Origin: Micromonospora_E sp048060115 | Lineage (GTDB): Bacteria; Actinomycetota; Actinomycetes; Mycobacteriales; Micromonosporaceae | Length of the DNA stretch: 64,000 bases | Reading direction: 5' to 3' | Assembly: GCF_048060115.1 (NCBI RefSeq) | Contig: NZ_JBHMIM010000002.1 | Location: 124,001-188,000, forward strand | Shown here: positions 17,199 to 25,538 of the stretch, in pieces | How the letters are laid out: every line of letters begins with the position of its first letter | Numbering within the stretch: position 1 is the first letter of the stretch | The notes under the pieces: generated by a model | What the model saw: only the letters and a program-made list of their open reading frames with translations | Databases searched by the model: none | Told to the model about the DNA's origin: nothing | Translations under genes and position numbers: made by a program

Positions 17199-18170
17199 AT
17201 GTCCGCTGTGGAAATCAAGTCTGAGCTCCGCTCGCTGCGGGCGGGCCGTGGTGTCGCCGCTCCCAACCTCGCCGCGCGCCTCGGTGACCACCTGCTGGCC
17301 CTCTGCGGCGGCGGTGCTGGCGGCACCGACCGCATCGACGAGCCGGCCAACCTGCGCGAGCGGGTGATCGCCGAACTCCGCAGCCAGACCCGCCAACTAC
17401 CGGAGGACATGGCGCTCGCGGCGCGGGTCGCCCTGGGTCTGCACGCGCAGGCTCAGGACACCCATCTCCGGGGGCGGGTCGCCTGGCTGGCCCGGCAGTT
17501 GGGGCGCGAGGACCGGACCGCGCTACGCCGGATCAACGAGGCGGAGGTGCTGCTGGCCGAGGCGATCGGCCGGGAGTTGGCCAGCCGCAGCTCCCACCCG
17601 GTCGGCGACGGTTGGCACGTCGCGGCGCTGCGGGTGTTGGTCCGGCTGGACACCGGGTCGATGGAGGCGTACGAGGAGCGGCGGATCGTCGCCGACCGGG
17701 ACGGCATTCAGCAGGTGAAGCTCGGCATGTCGCTGCCCCGGCAACCGGACAGCACCGGCCTGGACGTCCGGGCCGAGGTCCACTGGGGCGGCCGGCTGAT
17801 CCGGCACGAACGTCCGCTGCCACAGCGGTCCCAGCTGGTCATCGGACTGCCCCGGCCGCTCGTCGCCGGTGAGTCGTGCGACTTCAGCGTGGTGACCCGG
17901 TTGGGTCCGCGTCAGGTGGCCTCACCGCACTACGCATTGACTGCGACGAGACGCTGTCGTCGCTTCGAACTACGGGTGCGATTCGACCCTGACCGACTAC
18001 CCAAGTGGGTACGACGAGTGGCCGGGGAACCAGTTCGGCTGTTGGACACACCCGCGCCAGGCAGTGAACTGCTGCAGCCGGACGCGGTCGGCGAAGTGTA
18101 CACAGAGTTCGACGATCCGGAACTCTACCTCGCGTACGGCGCGCAATGGCTGGCCGTTCCTGATCCGTGA
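17199..18170 (+). CDS. hypothetical protein with an actinobacterial N-terminal helical domain
   Basis: 323 residues. Residues 1-135 are helical, with blocks LRAGRGVAAPNLAARLG, LPEDMALAARVALGLHA and VAWLARQLGREDRTALRRI. I recall this N-terminal domain in many actinobacterial proteins of unknown role, some with attached effector regions. Residues 140-323 are beta-rich and unlike anything I can name. The gene is monocistronic; the 600 bases after it carry no supported gene. Confidence 0.6.
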   Translation: MSAVEIKSELRSLRAGRGVAAPNLAARLGDHLLALCGGGAGGTDRIDEPANLRERVIAELRSQTRQLPEDMALAARVALGLHAQAQDTHLRGRVAWLARQLGREDRTALRRINEAEVLLAEAIGRELASRSSHPVGDGWHVAALRVLVRLDTGSMEAYEERRIVADRDGIQQVKLGMSLPRQPDSTGLDVRAEVHWGGRLIRHERPLPQRSQLVIGLPRPLVAGESCDFSVVTRLGPRQVASPHYALTATRRCRRFELRVRFDPDRLPKWVRRVAGEPVRLLDTPAPGSELLQPDAVGEVYTEFDDPELYLAYGAQWLAVPDP

Positions 18171-18777
18171 CGCGAGATCACTCAGACGCGTATCGGTCAG
18201 TCGGTCTCCATCACGTATCACCTCCGTGGGGATGGGCAGGCAGAACTGAGCGAATGGCCACCGACGGTCAAGACGATCCGCATGACCGGGCACGTGGCGC
18301 ATTTGCTCGGACAGTAGGTTTGGCTCGTCACAGCTGCTCCGACCGGAATCGGCGAAGCAGCCGGACGCGCCAGAAGTCGGGCGCCGAGGCCGTCGAATGG
18401 TGGGCACCGACGCGTGCGCGTCGCGCTACTCGGTTGCCTACCAGTCAATGAGGCCGCCGCGCGGCATGGGCTAGACGATCAGCTGGTCACCACGCACCGA
18501 CTGGTCTAGTCATCGAGTAAAGAGCACGCACTTCTCACAGCTCTGCATGACCCGGTCTCCCGTTGAGTTTGTCCCCGTTCAGGCGTTCCAGAACAACGGT
18601 AACACCGCCTGTCGAGTTCGCTCTCGTGAATATGGCGCGGTGCCACGAGTGCCCATCGTCGACACCCCCGAGCACCCGGTGCGCTTTCTGGTAACCTCGA
18701 CCCAGCGTCGCGTGTCGATGGCAGACCGTGTCAGGCATGGAGGCGCCGGATCGAAGGACGCGCAATGACGAGGATCG
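18171..18777. other. gene-less stretch
   Basis: About 600 bases without an open frame that has typical wobble bias or a ribosome site on either strand. A weak imperfect hairpin (GCTGCT...AGCAGC with CCGA/TCGG inside) lies near 18330-18362. The right end must hold the promoter of the hemerythrin gene. I see nothing else. Confidence 0.4.
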
Positions 18778-19269
18778 TTGGCCCCTCACCCTCCACCCGT
18801 GGTTGAGGGCGACAAGGCCAGACTGGTCGCCTGGGGTCGAGAGCTGCGCGGCGTGCACGACAGGCTTCGTGCGGCGCTGCGCGTGACCCAGCAGGCGCTG
18901 GCCGACGGCGAACCGGCCGAGCCGGCCACCAGGGACCTGCTGCTGTTCTGCCACGGATTCTGCTCCGCCCTGACCGCCCATCACCGGGGCGAGGACGGCG
19001 AGCTGTTCCCAGCGATCGCCGAGCAGCACCCCGAGCTGCGGCAGACGTTGTCCTACCTGCGGCAGGACCACTCGATGATCGCCCACCTGCTTGCCGGGCT
19101 GCAGGCCGCCGTGGACCGGACAGCTCCGCCCACCGAGCTGGCCCGCCATCTGGCGGGCCTGGCCGCCATCATGGAATCCCACTTCCGGTACGAGGAACGC
19201 GCGCTGCTGACGGTGTTGGAGACGCTGACCCTGGACGCCGACCCGGATGTCGTTCTGGGGCCGTTTTGA
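18778..19269 (+). CDS. hemerythrin HHE domain-containing protein
   Basis: 163 residues if started at TTG 18778 (GAGGA just upstream); GTG 18799 is an alternative. The nearby ATG at 18765 is out of frame. The iron-ligand pattern of bacterial HHE proteins is visible: H in VHDRL, HHRGEDGELFP, LRQDHSMIAHLL and SHFRYEERALL. These four-helix di-iron proteins bind oxygen or nitric oxide species or act in stress sensing. The downstream TetR gene converges on it, with 5 bases between the stops. Confidence 0.87.
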   Translation: MAPHPPPVVEGDKARLVAWGRELRGVHDRLRAALRVTQQALADGEPAEPATRDLLLFCHGFCSALTAHHRGEDGELFPAIAEQHPELRQTLSYLRQDHSMIAHLLAGLQAAVDRTAPPTELARHLAGLAAIMESHFRYEERALLTVLETLTLDADPDVVLGPF

Positions 19270-19274
19270 GCTGG

Positions 19275-19946
19275 TCAACCGCCGCGCTGGCGGCGCCGCT
19301 CGGCCGATCCGGCGAGCCGGCCGCGCAGCGCGCGACGGGCGATCGGTCCCAGGTCGTCGACCACGTCGACCAGCACCGCCAGCTGTTCCAACGCGGCCAG
19401 CGCCGCGTCGGCACCAGTCCGGTCGACCCCCTCGTACAGCTCCAGCCCGACGAAGCCGGCGGCCACCGCGCGGGCCAGTCCGCGCGGATCGGCCAGTTCG
19501 GCGACCGGTGATCCGGCGAGCACCCGGCGCAGCACCTGCTCGATCTCGTCGATCCACAGGCGCAGCGCGGCGGCGGTCGACGCGGCGAGCCGCTCGTCGG
19601 TCTGCGCGCCGGCCAGCAGCTGGGCCAACACCCCCAGATTGCCTTCGCTTCGTTCCTGCTCGTGCAGCTCACGGCCGAGGTCCAGCAGCTCGCGCAGCGA
19701 CCGTACGGCTGCGAACCGGTCGCGGTAGGCCGCCACCCGGTCGGCGGTGGCCGCCTGGCAGGCCACGGCGAGCAGGTCGTCAAGGGTGCCGAAGTGGTAG
19801 AAGATCAGCGCCTGGTTGACCCCGGCGCATCCGGCGACGGTACGGGCCGAAACTCCGGCGATGCCGTGCTGACGGATCGCCTGCACCGCCCCGTCCATCA
19901 ACCGACGTCTGGTGCCGGTGCGCTCGACGGGATGCCCGGTGCTCAT
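19275..19946 (-). CDS. TetR family transcriptional regulator
   Basis: 223 residues from ATG 19946, whose bases overlap the stop of the DUF4166 gene (ATGA). The N-terminal helix-turn-helix is typical (GIAGVSARTVAGCAGVNQALIFYHFGTLDDLL, in part). The C-terminal region is the usual helical ligand domain. It is the last gene of an SRPBCC-DUF4166-TetR operon, and two TTGAGC-N4-GCTCAA palindromes upstream of the operon are its probable targets, giving autoregulation. Confidence 0.9.
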   Translation of the reverse strand: MSTGHPVERTGTRRRLMDGAVQAIRQHGIAGVSARTVAGCAGVNQALIFYHFGTLDDLLAVACQAATADRVAAYRDRFAAVRSLRELLDLGRELHEQERSEGNLGVLAQLLAGAQTDERLAASTAAALRLWIDEIEQVLRRVLAGSPVAELADPRGLARAVAAGFVGLELYEGVDRTGADAALAALEQLAVLVDVVDDLGPIARRALRGRLAGSAERRRQRGG

Positions 19947-20614
19947 ACCGCCGCATTCTCCCGCAGCGGACGCACCGCGGCGGGTACCGGGGCCGTCCCC
20001 GTGTCCACGAACTGTGCCGTGAACCGGCCCCGGTACCCGAAGACCGGGCCGAGGAAACGGTTGGTCACCCGTACCTCGATCCGGAAGCATCCGTCGGCGT
20101 CGTCCCACCATTCGTGCACCTCGGCGGTGCCGGACAGGCCGGTCGGGAAGCGATGCCCGGTGTAACGCTGCTCGCCGGTGCGGATCAGCAGCCCACCGCG
20201 CCGGTCGGCGGTGAGGTCGAGCAGCACCGCGTAGTGCTGGTGGGTGCCGAGGTAGTCCACGATGGCCGCCCGGTGCGGGCTGTAGACCATCGTGGCGTCG
20301 AAGCGGCGGCGGCGGTGCGCGGCGACCTCGAAGGTGCGGACGAAGCTCACCGTCTCCCGGCCGTAGCTGTCCCGGTAGGCGTAGTTCTCGATGCTGAACG
20401 GCACGTCGGTGCCCTGCTCGGGGAAGAGGATGTGACGCGACGCACCGAGCCGTAGCAACGGCAGGGTCGCCGCCGAGCCGCGCCAGATCCGGTCCATCGT
20501 CCCGGTGCCGACGCAGGCGGTGTGGTCAGCGCTGCTGATCCCGAAACGTTGCCGCATCCGAGGGTGCAGGCGGTCGAAGTCGGTGCCGAGCGCCTGGCGG
20601 AAGATCGAGGTCAC
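19943..20614 (-). CDS. DUF4166 domain-containing protein
   Basis: 223 residues from GTG 20614, which overlaps the stop of the SRPBCC gene. Blocks such as FRQALGTDFDRLHPRMRQRFG, ENYAYRDSYGRETVSFVRTF and the C-terminal VRVTNRFLGPVFGYRGRF match DUF4166. The function of the family is not known; it is often found with oxidoreductase-like or lipid-related proteins. A decayed copy of its 3' end lies near 16.95 kb. Confidence 0.85.
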   Translation of the reverse strand: MTSIFRQALGTDFDRLHPRMRQRFGISSADHTACVGTGTMDRIWRGSAATLPLLRLGASRHILFPEQGTDVPFSIENYAYRDSYGRETVSFVRTFEVAAHRRRRFDATMVYSPHRAAIVDYLGTHQHYAVLLDLTADRRGGLLIRTGEQRYTGHRFPTGLSGTAEVHEWWDDADGCFRIEVRVTNRFLGPVFGYRGRFTAQFVDTGTAPVPAAVRPLRENAAV

Positions 20615-21258
20615 CGGGGGTCCCTTCGGCGGTGGGCACGGGGCCGGCAGCGACGGGCCGCCGGGGTGGTGGGCAACGGCGGAAGCAACAGCACCGCCGC
20701 CCAGATCAGCAACGCGGCCGGCAGACCGGCGGCGAGGCCGGCGCCAGCGACGATCAGCCGTACGGACACCTCGCCGACCGCCTGGTTGCGGCTGCGCTCC
20801 GGCGGTACGCCGCGCTCCAGCCACAGCCGCAGCCGGTCGAACGACCAGGCGGTCGCCCAGCCGAGGATCGGGCGAAAGACCCGGTCGGCGTACCGGCCGA
20901 ACCTCCCCCAGCCGGGCGTGTAGTCGTACCCGGTCCAGAACCGCACGCCGTCGGAGGTCGGCTGGTAGCGCCAGAATCCGCTGCCGATGCGGATCAGCGA
21001 CAGCGGGTGGTCGCAGGCGAAGCGCAGCGCGGATACGGCGGAGCCGTCGGGGCGGTGTCGGTCTCCTGCGGTCTGCCCGGTTCCGGCGATCGTCAGGCCG
21101 GGCAGCAGCCGGGTGGCGTACCGGAAGCTGCCGGCCGGCCCGTACGGCTCGATCCGGGTGAATCGCAGGTCCCACCGGGTGTGCCGGGCCGGGTCACGGG
21201 TGTGGCGCCACACCCGGTCGATCGGCGCCCGGATCAGCGTCTCGATGTGGAGCGCCAC
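20611..21258 (-). CDS. SRPBCC family protein with C-terminal membrane segment
   Basis: GTG 21258 is preferred because GGAGG sits 7 bases upstream; the GTG at 21264 would be too close to it. 215 residues. The first ~150 residues resemble the START/SRPBCC lipid-binding fold (IRAPIDRVWRHTRDPARHTRWD, GSFRYAT, FWRYQPTSDGVRFWTGYDY, in part). Residues about 165-195 form a hydrophobic helix (LIVAGAGLAAGLPAALLIWA). It is first gene of the TetR-controlled operon. A hydrophobic ligand is likely but unidentified. Confidence 0.8.
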   Translation of the reverse strand: MALHIETLIRAPIDRVWRHTRDPARHTRWDLRFTRIEPYGPAGSFRYATRLLPGLTIAGTGQTAGDRHRPDGSAVSALRFACDHPLSLIRIGSGFWRYQPTSDGVRFWTGYDYTPGWGRFGRYADRVFRPILGWATAWSFDRLRLWLERGVPPERSRNQAVGEVSVRLIVAGAGLAAGLPAALLIWAAVLLLPPLPTTPAARRCRPRAHRRRDPR

Positions 21259-21267
21259 AGCCACCCC

Positions 21268-21295
21268 TCCCGGTTGAGCGATCGCTCAACCGGGA
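21268..21295. promoter_or_regulatory. TetR operator 1, 28-bp perfect palindrome
   Basis: TCCCGGTTGAGCG followed by its perfect complement; core TTGAGC-GATC-GCTCAA at 21274-21289. It lies directly upstream of the ribosome site of the SRPBCC-DUF4166-TetR operon, so bound repressor would block transcription. Confidence 0.85.
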
Positions 21296-21307
21296 TGCTA
21301 GCACTGT

Positions 21308-21323
21308 TTGAGCATCTGCTCAA
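21308..21323. promoter_or_regulatory. TetR operator 2
   Basis: TTGAGC-ATCT-GCTCAA, the same core as operator 1, with centres 34 bp apart. Flanks are less symmetric, so binding may be weaker. Confidence 0.8.
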
Positions 21324-22498
21324 CCGACCGCCCAGCCGGCCGTTCCGGCGGCGACCGCACCGCCGGCCGGCACCCGCCCGACACGCACCGCAGGTCGACG
21401 ATCAACCTGCGAAAACTGTCACTCTGACGACCGTCGACGAATTATCAGTATCGTTGTCGCCCAGCTCTCCTGGACGGTGATATTGTTATTACAGGACATC
21501 CCGCGGGGGGAGAACTCCTGTGAATGACCGCACCATTGTGGTGCCCTTGCTGCCCGGCGGAAGCCAGCATATATCACGCCAGCCGACTGCCCGATACAAC
21601 CCGCAGAACAAGCTCGGGCTCACTTCCTCCCGCATGCCTAGCACCCGGATTCCGCGCATTACCCGAACAGGCTGGGAAAATCGACCCTCAGCGTCCTCCG
21701 AAGACGTCGCACCCAACACCGGAGGTGTTGCGCCATGGAAACCGACTGACCGCGATGCTCACCCAGAGCAGATCAACTCTGCCAGCTCGACAGCAACCTG
21801 CCGCCCTTCGCCGCAGCCGTCGATCGGGCCAGTGACACAGCCGCACTGGCGCATGATCCCCACCGCCGGGCGCAAATCAAAATGCAATGCCGGGCCCGAA
21901 TCCTGACGCGTCACAGGCGTACGACAACGCCGACCCTATCCGACTTCACCAACTGCCGGCAGCTGAGGCCGACCAGCTCCACTACGACCGTTTCCCGATA
22001 ATGATCGCCTGTGCCGGTTGTTCCAGAATCCGCAACAGCTGTCAGCACCGAGATCCAGCATGGCACCGCCAAACGGTGCCATGCTGGATCTGTTTGGCAA
22101 CCACGGCTCAGGGTCGACGTCCAGCGCCGGGAGATTCAGCCCCGAATGCCGACAGAATATTGCCGATCGACGATGAGGGCCACCACCCTGCCACCGCCGC
22201 CAACTGAGCCACGGATGAAGATGCGTCCCCGTCCGACCGCGACCGCCGGCTCGGACCGCCCGGCTCGCGCGCCGGGCGCGCGGGCGACGGAACGGACACG
22301 CCATAACACGGGGTACCTCTCCCCAATGTTAGTTCTTGTGGCCTTCCGGGCCGGATGACAGTCTTTGCGGAACCAGCACATCGAGAGCATTGGATGGTCA
22401 AGGTTGTCCATCGCCCTCACCCGGATCCCGGCCACACCCACGGGAATCCGGCCCTCCGGACACGCCGACCGGCGTGCCGTACCCCCCAGGAGGCGCAC
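21324..22498. other. gene-poor region with possible decayed reading frames
   Basis: No open frame here has the wobble bias of its neighbours. A GTG frame at 21520-21906 has a purine-rich site upstream (GGGGGAG), but its third-position GC is only about 60%. Within 21775-21900 a different frame reads QLDSNLPPFAAAVDRASDTA with better bias and then breaks, and a third frame continues at 21887-22207. This may be a degraded gene. The strong hairpin at 22051-22091 lies inside it. The right end carries the promoter of the protease gene. Confidence 0.35.
22051..22091. terminator. 18-bp perfect stem hairpin
   Basis: AGATCCAGCATGGCACCG, loop CCAAA, then the exact complement, followed by GTTTGG. The perfect 18-bp stem and small loop fit a terminator. 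Its orientation is unclear because no convincing gene flanks it on the left, so another role such as a regulatory RNA is possible. Confidence 0.55.
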
Positions 22499-23566
22499 GT
22501 GAAAGCCCCCAGCTCCTACGTCAAGCGGACAGTGGCCACCATCGCCGCGCCACTGCTGCTCACCGGGATGGTCCTCTGGCCGTCCGCGGCCCAGGCCGCG
22601 CCTGTACCCCTGTTCGCCGCGGGCGCCGACGCCGCCGCGCAGGTCAGCGAAGAACTCGGAGCCCGGTCGGCCGGCGTCTACCTCGACGAAGCCTCCGGCC
22701 GGATGATCGTCACAGTCACCGACGAGACCGCCGGCCGTGCCGCCCGCGCCGCCGGCGCGGTCGCCAGGACCGTCAAGTACAGCGCCGCCGACCTCGACGC
22801 GGTCACCGCCCGGATCGAACGGGCCGCCGCCTTCGTCGGCACCGCCCGCGCCGTCGACCTGGAAGCCAACCAGGTCGTGGTCACAGTGGACAGCACAGTC
22901 ACCGGCAATCGGCTGGCGCTGGTCGAGGCAGCCGTCGCCGCCGCCGGCGACGCTGCCCGGCTGGAACGCACCGACGGCGAGTTCAGCCTGATGATCGCCG
23001 GTGGCGAGGCCATCTACGGCAGCAGCGGCGGACGCTGCTCGCTCGGCTTCAACGTGCGTACCGCCAGCGCGAACTACTTCGTCACCGCCGGGCACTGCAC
23101 CGCTAGCGCCGCCACCTGGTATGCCAACTCCAGCCGCAGCACCGTGCTCGGCACCCGGGTCGTATCCAGCTTCCCCGGCAACGACTACGGCATCGTGCGT
23201 TACACCAACAACAGCATCGCCCGCCCAGGCGCGGTCTACCTCTACGGGGGCAGCCAGTCGATCACCTCCGTCGGCAACGCCTTCGTCGGCCAGTCCGTAC
23301 GCCGTAGCGGCAGCACCACCGGTGTCCACGGCGGCTCGGTCACCGCCGTGAACGCCTCGGTGACCTACCCGCAGGGCACCGTTCGGGGCCTGATCCGGAC
23401 CAACGTCTGCGCCGAGCCCGGTGACAGCGGTGGTTCGCTGTTCGCCGGCACCGCCGCGCTCGGCATGACCTCCGGTGGCAGCGGCAACTGCCGCACCGGC
23501 GGCACGACCTACTTCGCGCCGCTCAACGCGGTCTTCGCCGCGTACCCGACGCTGCGCCTGGTCTGA
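22499..23566 (+). CDS. secreted S1 family serine protease, alpha-lytic/streptogrisin type
   Basis: GTG 22499 has AGGAGG 5 bases upstream. 355 residues. The signal peptide ends at AQAAP (about residue 34). A pro-region of about 130 residues includes an alpha-lytic-type prodomain. The mature enzyme probably begins near IAGGEAIY (residue 166). The triad is His199 (TAGHC), Asp229 (GNDYG) and Ser310 (GDSGG). Cysteines 180/200 and 304/331 can form the two conserved disulfides. It is an extracellular chymotrypsin-like protease. A 15-bp hairpin follows the stop. Confidence 0.93.
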   Translation: MKAPSSYVKRTVATIAAPLLLTGMVLWPSAAQAAPVPLFAAGADAAAQVSEELGARSAGVYLDEASGRMIVTVTDETAGRAARAAGAVARTVKYSAADLDAVTARIERAAAFVGTARAVDLEANQVVVTVDSTVTGNRLALVEAAVAAAGDAARLERTDGEFSLMIAGGEAIYGSSGGRCSLGFNVRTASANYFVTAGHCTASAATWYANSSRSTVLGTRVVSSFPGNDYGIVRYTNNSIARPGAVYLYGGSQSITSVGNAFVGQSVRRSGSTTGVHGGSVTAVNASVTYPQGTVRGLIRTNVCAEPGDSGGSLFAGTAALGMTSGGSGNCRTGGTTYFAPLNAVFAAYPTLRLV

Positions 23567-23598
23567 CCCAGTCTGATCCGACCAGCGGCACCGCCCAG

Positions 23599-23633
23599 CC
23601 GGGCCGCCGGGGCGGTCAGCCCCGGCGGCCCGG
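23599..23633 (+). terminator. hairpin after the S1 protease gene
   Basis: CCGGGCCGCCGGGGC, loop GGTCA, and the perfect 15-bp complement, starting 32 bases after the protease stop. It is a strong GC stem without a T-run. Confidence 0.75.
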
Positions 23634-23676
23634 TCGTAGGCGGTCCAGGCGACCTCCGCCGGCATACCATCGCTCG

Positions 23677-24249
23677 GTGCCCCGTCATCTGCTGGTCCCC
23701 GGCCGAGGACTGCCCCGCCCCGAACACTGGCTCAACCGCTGGGCAGCGGCCAACCCCGATTACCGGTGGGCACCCGAACCACCCGGCCCGCCGTACGTGC
23801 TAACCGATCGGCTGGCCGCCCTGCACGACGCCGTCGACGCCAGCGACGAACCGGCGGTGCTGATCGCGCACAGCGCCGGCTGCCTGACCGTGGCCCACTG
23901 GGCCGAGCGACACACCGGCCCGGTCACCGCCGCTCTCCTGGTCACCCCGCCGTACCTGGACCCGGGCTGGCGGCCCGGCCCGGACGACCCGACCGACCTG
24001 TACGTCGGCGCGGTCCCCCAGCGACGGCTGCCGTTTCGCACCATCCTGGTCGCCAGTCGTACCGACCCGTACACCTCCTTCGAGGAGTTCGAGCGGTACG
24101 CCACCGACTGGGGTACGCAGCTGTACGACGCCGGCGACGCCGGGCACGTAGAGACGGCCAGCGGCTACGGTCCCTGGCCGGCCGGTGAACGGCTGGTCGC
24201 CGCGCTGACCGGCGGTTGGGACGTCACCGGGCCGCAGCCCACGGGCTGA
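23677..24249 (+). CDS. RBBP9/YdeN family alpha/beta hydrolase
   Basis: 190 residues from GTG. The family pattern is clear: VPGRGLPRPEHWLNRWAA (in part) at the N-terminus, nucleophile Ser66 in IAHSAGC, Asp in ASRTDPYTSFE and His in GDAGHVETASGYGPWP. These are small cytosolic serine hydrolases with unknown natural substrate. Its 3' end overlaps the convergent lipoprotein-like gene by 26 bases. Confidence 0.87.
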   Translation: MPRHLLVPGRGLPRPEHWLNRWAAANPDYRWAPEPPGPPYVLTDRLAALHDAVDASDEPAVLIAHSAGCLTVAHWAERHTGPVTAALLVTPPYLDPGWRPGPDDPTDLYVGAVPQRRLPFRTILVASRTDPYTSFEEFERYATDWGTQLYDAGDAGHVETASGYGPWPAGERLVAALTGGWDVTGPQPTG

Positions 24250-25198
24250 CCGCAACCCGGCCGGTGGTGCCGACGTCGACCCCGCCGTCGGGCCGCAGTA
24301 CCTGGGCGGCTGTGCCCGGCGCCGGCACCACCCTCAGGTACGTGCCCAGGACCGACGGCGTCACGTCGGCCACCGTGTTGCGCCAGACCAGCACCGCGGC
24401 GGCACGGGCGCCCGGGGCCAGGGTGACCGGCTGCGGGTCGCCGACCAGATGCTCGATCACGGCGACCGCCGAGACTCCCGCCAGGACCTCGACCTCCAGC
24501 GTTTCCTGCTCCTCGCCGAGCAGCGACAACTCGGGATAGCCGAACACTGAGTACGGCCGATCGGCGCAGTTGACCATGAAGATCGGCATTGCCCGCAGAC
24601 CCATGGCGGCGTTGACCTCACCCAGGCTCAACGCCAGACCCGACGCCGGGCAGCCCGGTGATGCCTCGTCCGTCGCCGACGACGGCAGTGGTTCGATGGT
24701 CCGCACCAGCGGCGCGGCGCTCGGCGGTTGCGGGCCCGGCTGCGGCACCTGTCCGGCGCAGCCGGCAAGCAGTGCGGTGAGCAGCGTCGCCACGAACAGC
24801 GTCGCCGCGCTAGGCTTCACGGTCCGCCCGGGGTCGGCCACCGGCGGTACGTCCTCATCGTCGTCGAACGGCTCATCGGTCCATCGCCACCACGCCTCGT
24901 CGCCGTCGACGTGCAGCAGGAACTCTGATGCCGGCTGCCCATCCGGATCGATCAGCACCACGGCGGCGCGCACTTCCAGATACGCCCGATCCCAGGCGGC
25001 CACCTTGCCGTCGGTGTCACCGTCCTCGCTGACCCGCAGCGCCCGCAACTCCGCCTCGAAGATCGGCCGCACCGGTTCGAACGCCTCAGTCGGTCGAAGG
25101 ATGGCGTACAACCACGGGAAGTCGCCGTCGGTGACGTCCAACTCGGCCAGTGGCACCCCATCGTGGTCCTGCAACCACCAACACCCGCCGAAGCCCAT
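24224..25198 (-). CDS. hypothetical protein fused to, or overlapping, a DUF4232 lipoprotein
   Basis: ATG 25198 has GGAGG upstream and opens a 324-residue frame. Residues 1-125 look like a small soluble actinobacterial protein (GGCWWLQDHDGVPLAELD, WWRWTDEPFDDD). From residue 127 a lipoprotein signal appears: VKPSAATLF, a hydrophobic run and lipobox LAGC. A beta-rich domain of the DUF4232 type follows (CPASGLALSLGEVNAAMGLRA, in part). There is no stop between the halves. A GTG at 24820 would start the lipoprotein alone (198 residues). Either the two genes have fused, or translation starts at both sites. A cytoplasmic domain ahead of a lipobox is odd. Confidence 0.6.
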   Translation of the reverse strand: MGFGGCWWLQDHDGVPLAELDVTDGDFPWLYAILRPTEAFEPVRPIFEAELRALRVSEDGDTDGKVAAWDRAYLEVRAAVVLIDPDGQPASEFLLHVDGDEAWWRWTDEPFDDDEDVPPVADPGRTVKPSAATLFVATLLTALLAGCAGQVPQPGPQPPSAAPLVRTIEPLPSSATDEASPGCPASGLALSLGEVNAAMGLRAMPIFMVNCADRPYSVFGYPELSLLGEEQETLEVEVLAGVSAVAVIEHLVGDPQPVTLAPGARAAAVLVWRNTVADVTPSVLGTYLRVVPAPGTAAQVLRPDGGVDVGTTGRVAVSPWAAAR

Positions 25199-25337
25199 CG
25201 AGAGATCCCCCTCCGCACCGAACAGTCGCCGGCACAGTAGTACTGACACCGCACGCCAGCCGGGCTGGCCAAGGTCAGGTCGGATCGTGCCGTTCGGACC
25301 TGCCGCCGTGGCCGGCCGACCACGGCATGGTTGAAGC

Positions 25338-25531
25338 ATGACAGCGCGAGCACAGCGCCGACAGCCGAAGGCGAAGTGCCCGATCCGGCCGGGTGAGCCC
25401 TGCCTACTGTGCCTACCTGGTGCCACCGGACCGCCGACTGCAGCTTGGTCTACCTGGTGAGCGACGACGAACTCCGCGCCGGACTACGGCAGTGGCAGCG
25501 GGTCGCGGCAAAGCCGACCGGCGCGGCATAG
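25338..25531 (+). pseudogene. small cysteine-rich actinobacterial protein, frameshifted
   Basis: ATG 25338 opens MTARAQRRQPKAKCPIRPG and EPCLLCLPGATGP, then goes out of frame and stops at 25460. The other frame continues from about 25436 as DCSLVYLVSDDELRAGLRQW and ends at TAG 25531. The joined product, about 64 residues, matches a small family I recall in actinomycetes (KCPxRPGEPCxLCxPGATGP then DCxLVYLV). Loss of one G near 25436 explains the break. It may be a sequencing indel. The two CxxC-like pairs suggest metal binding. Confidence 0.6.
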
Positions 25532-25538
25532 TGGGCTG

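Noticed and set aside
18171..18777. tRNA or small RNA gene in the gene-less stretch
   Set aside because: No cloverleaf, CCA end or strong stem could be drawn; only weak imperfect dyads are present.
18535..19557. 340-codon minus-strand frame over the hemerythrin gene
   Set aside because: It overlaps the hemerythrin and TetR genes out of phase and has no recognisable pattern.
22051..22091. Inverted repeat as an insertion-sequence end
   Set aside because: The arms are adjacent with a 5-base loop, no transposase is nearby and no target duplication is visible; a hairpin is the simpler reading.
21887..22207. Open frame with two CxxC pairs, a possible zinc ribbon
   Set aside because: An 18-bp perfect hairpin lies inside it, wobble bias is weak and there is no ribosome site.
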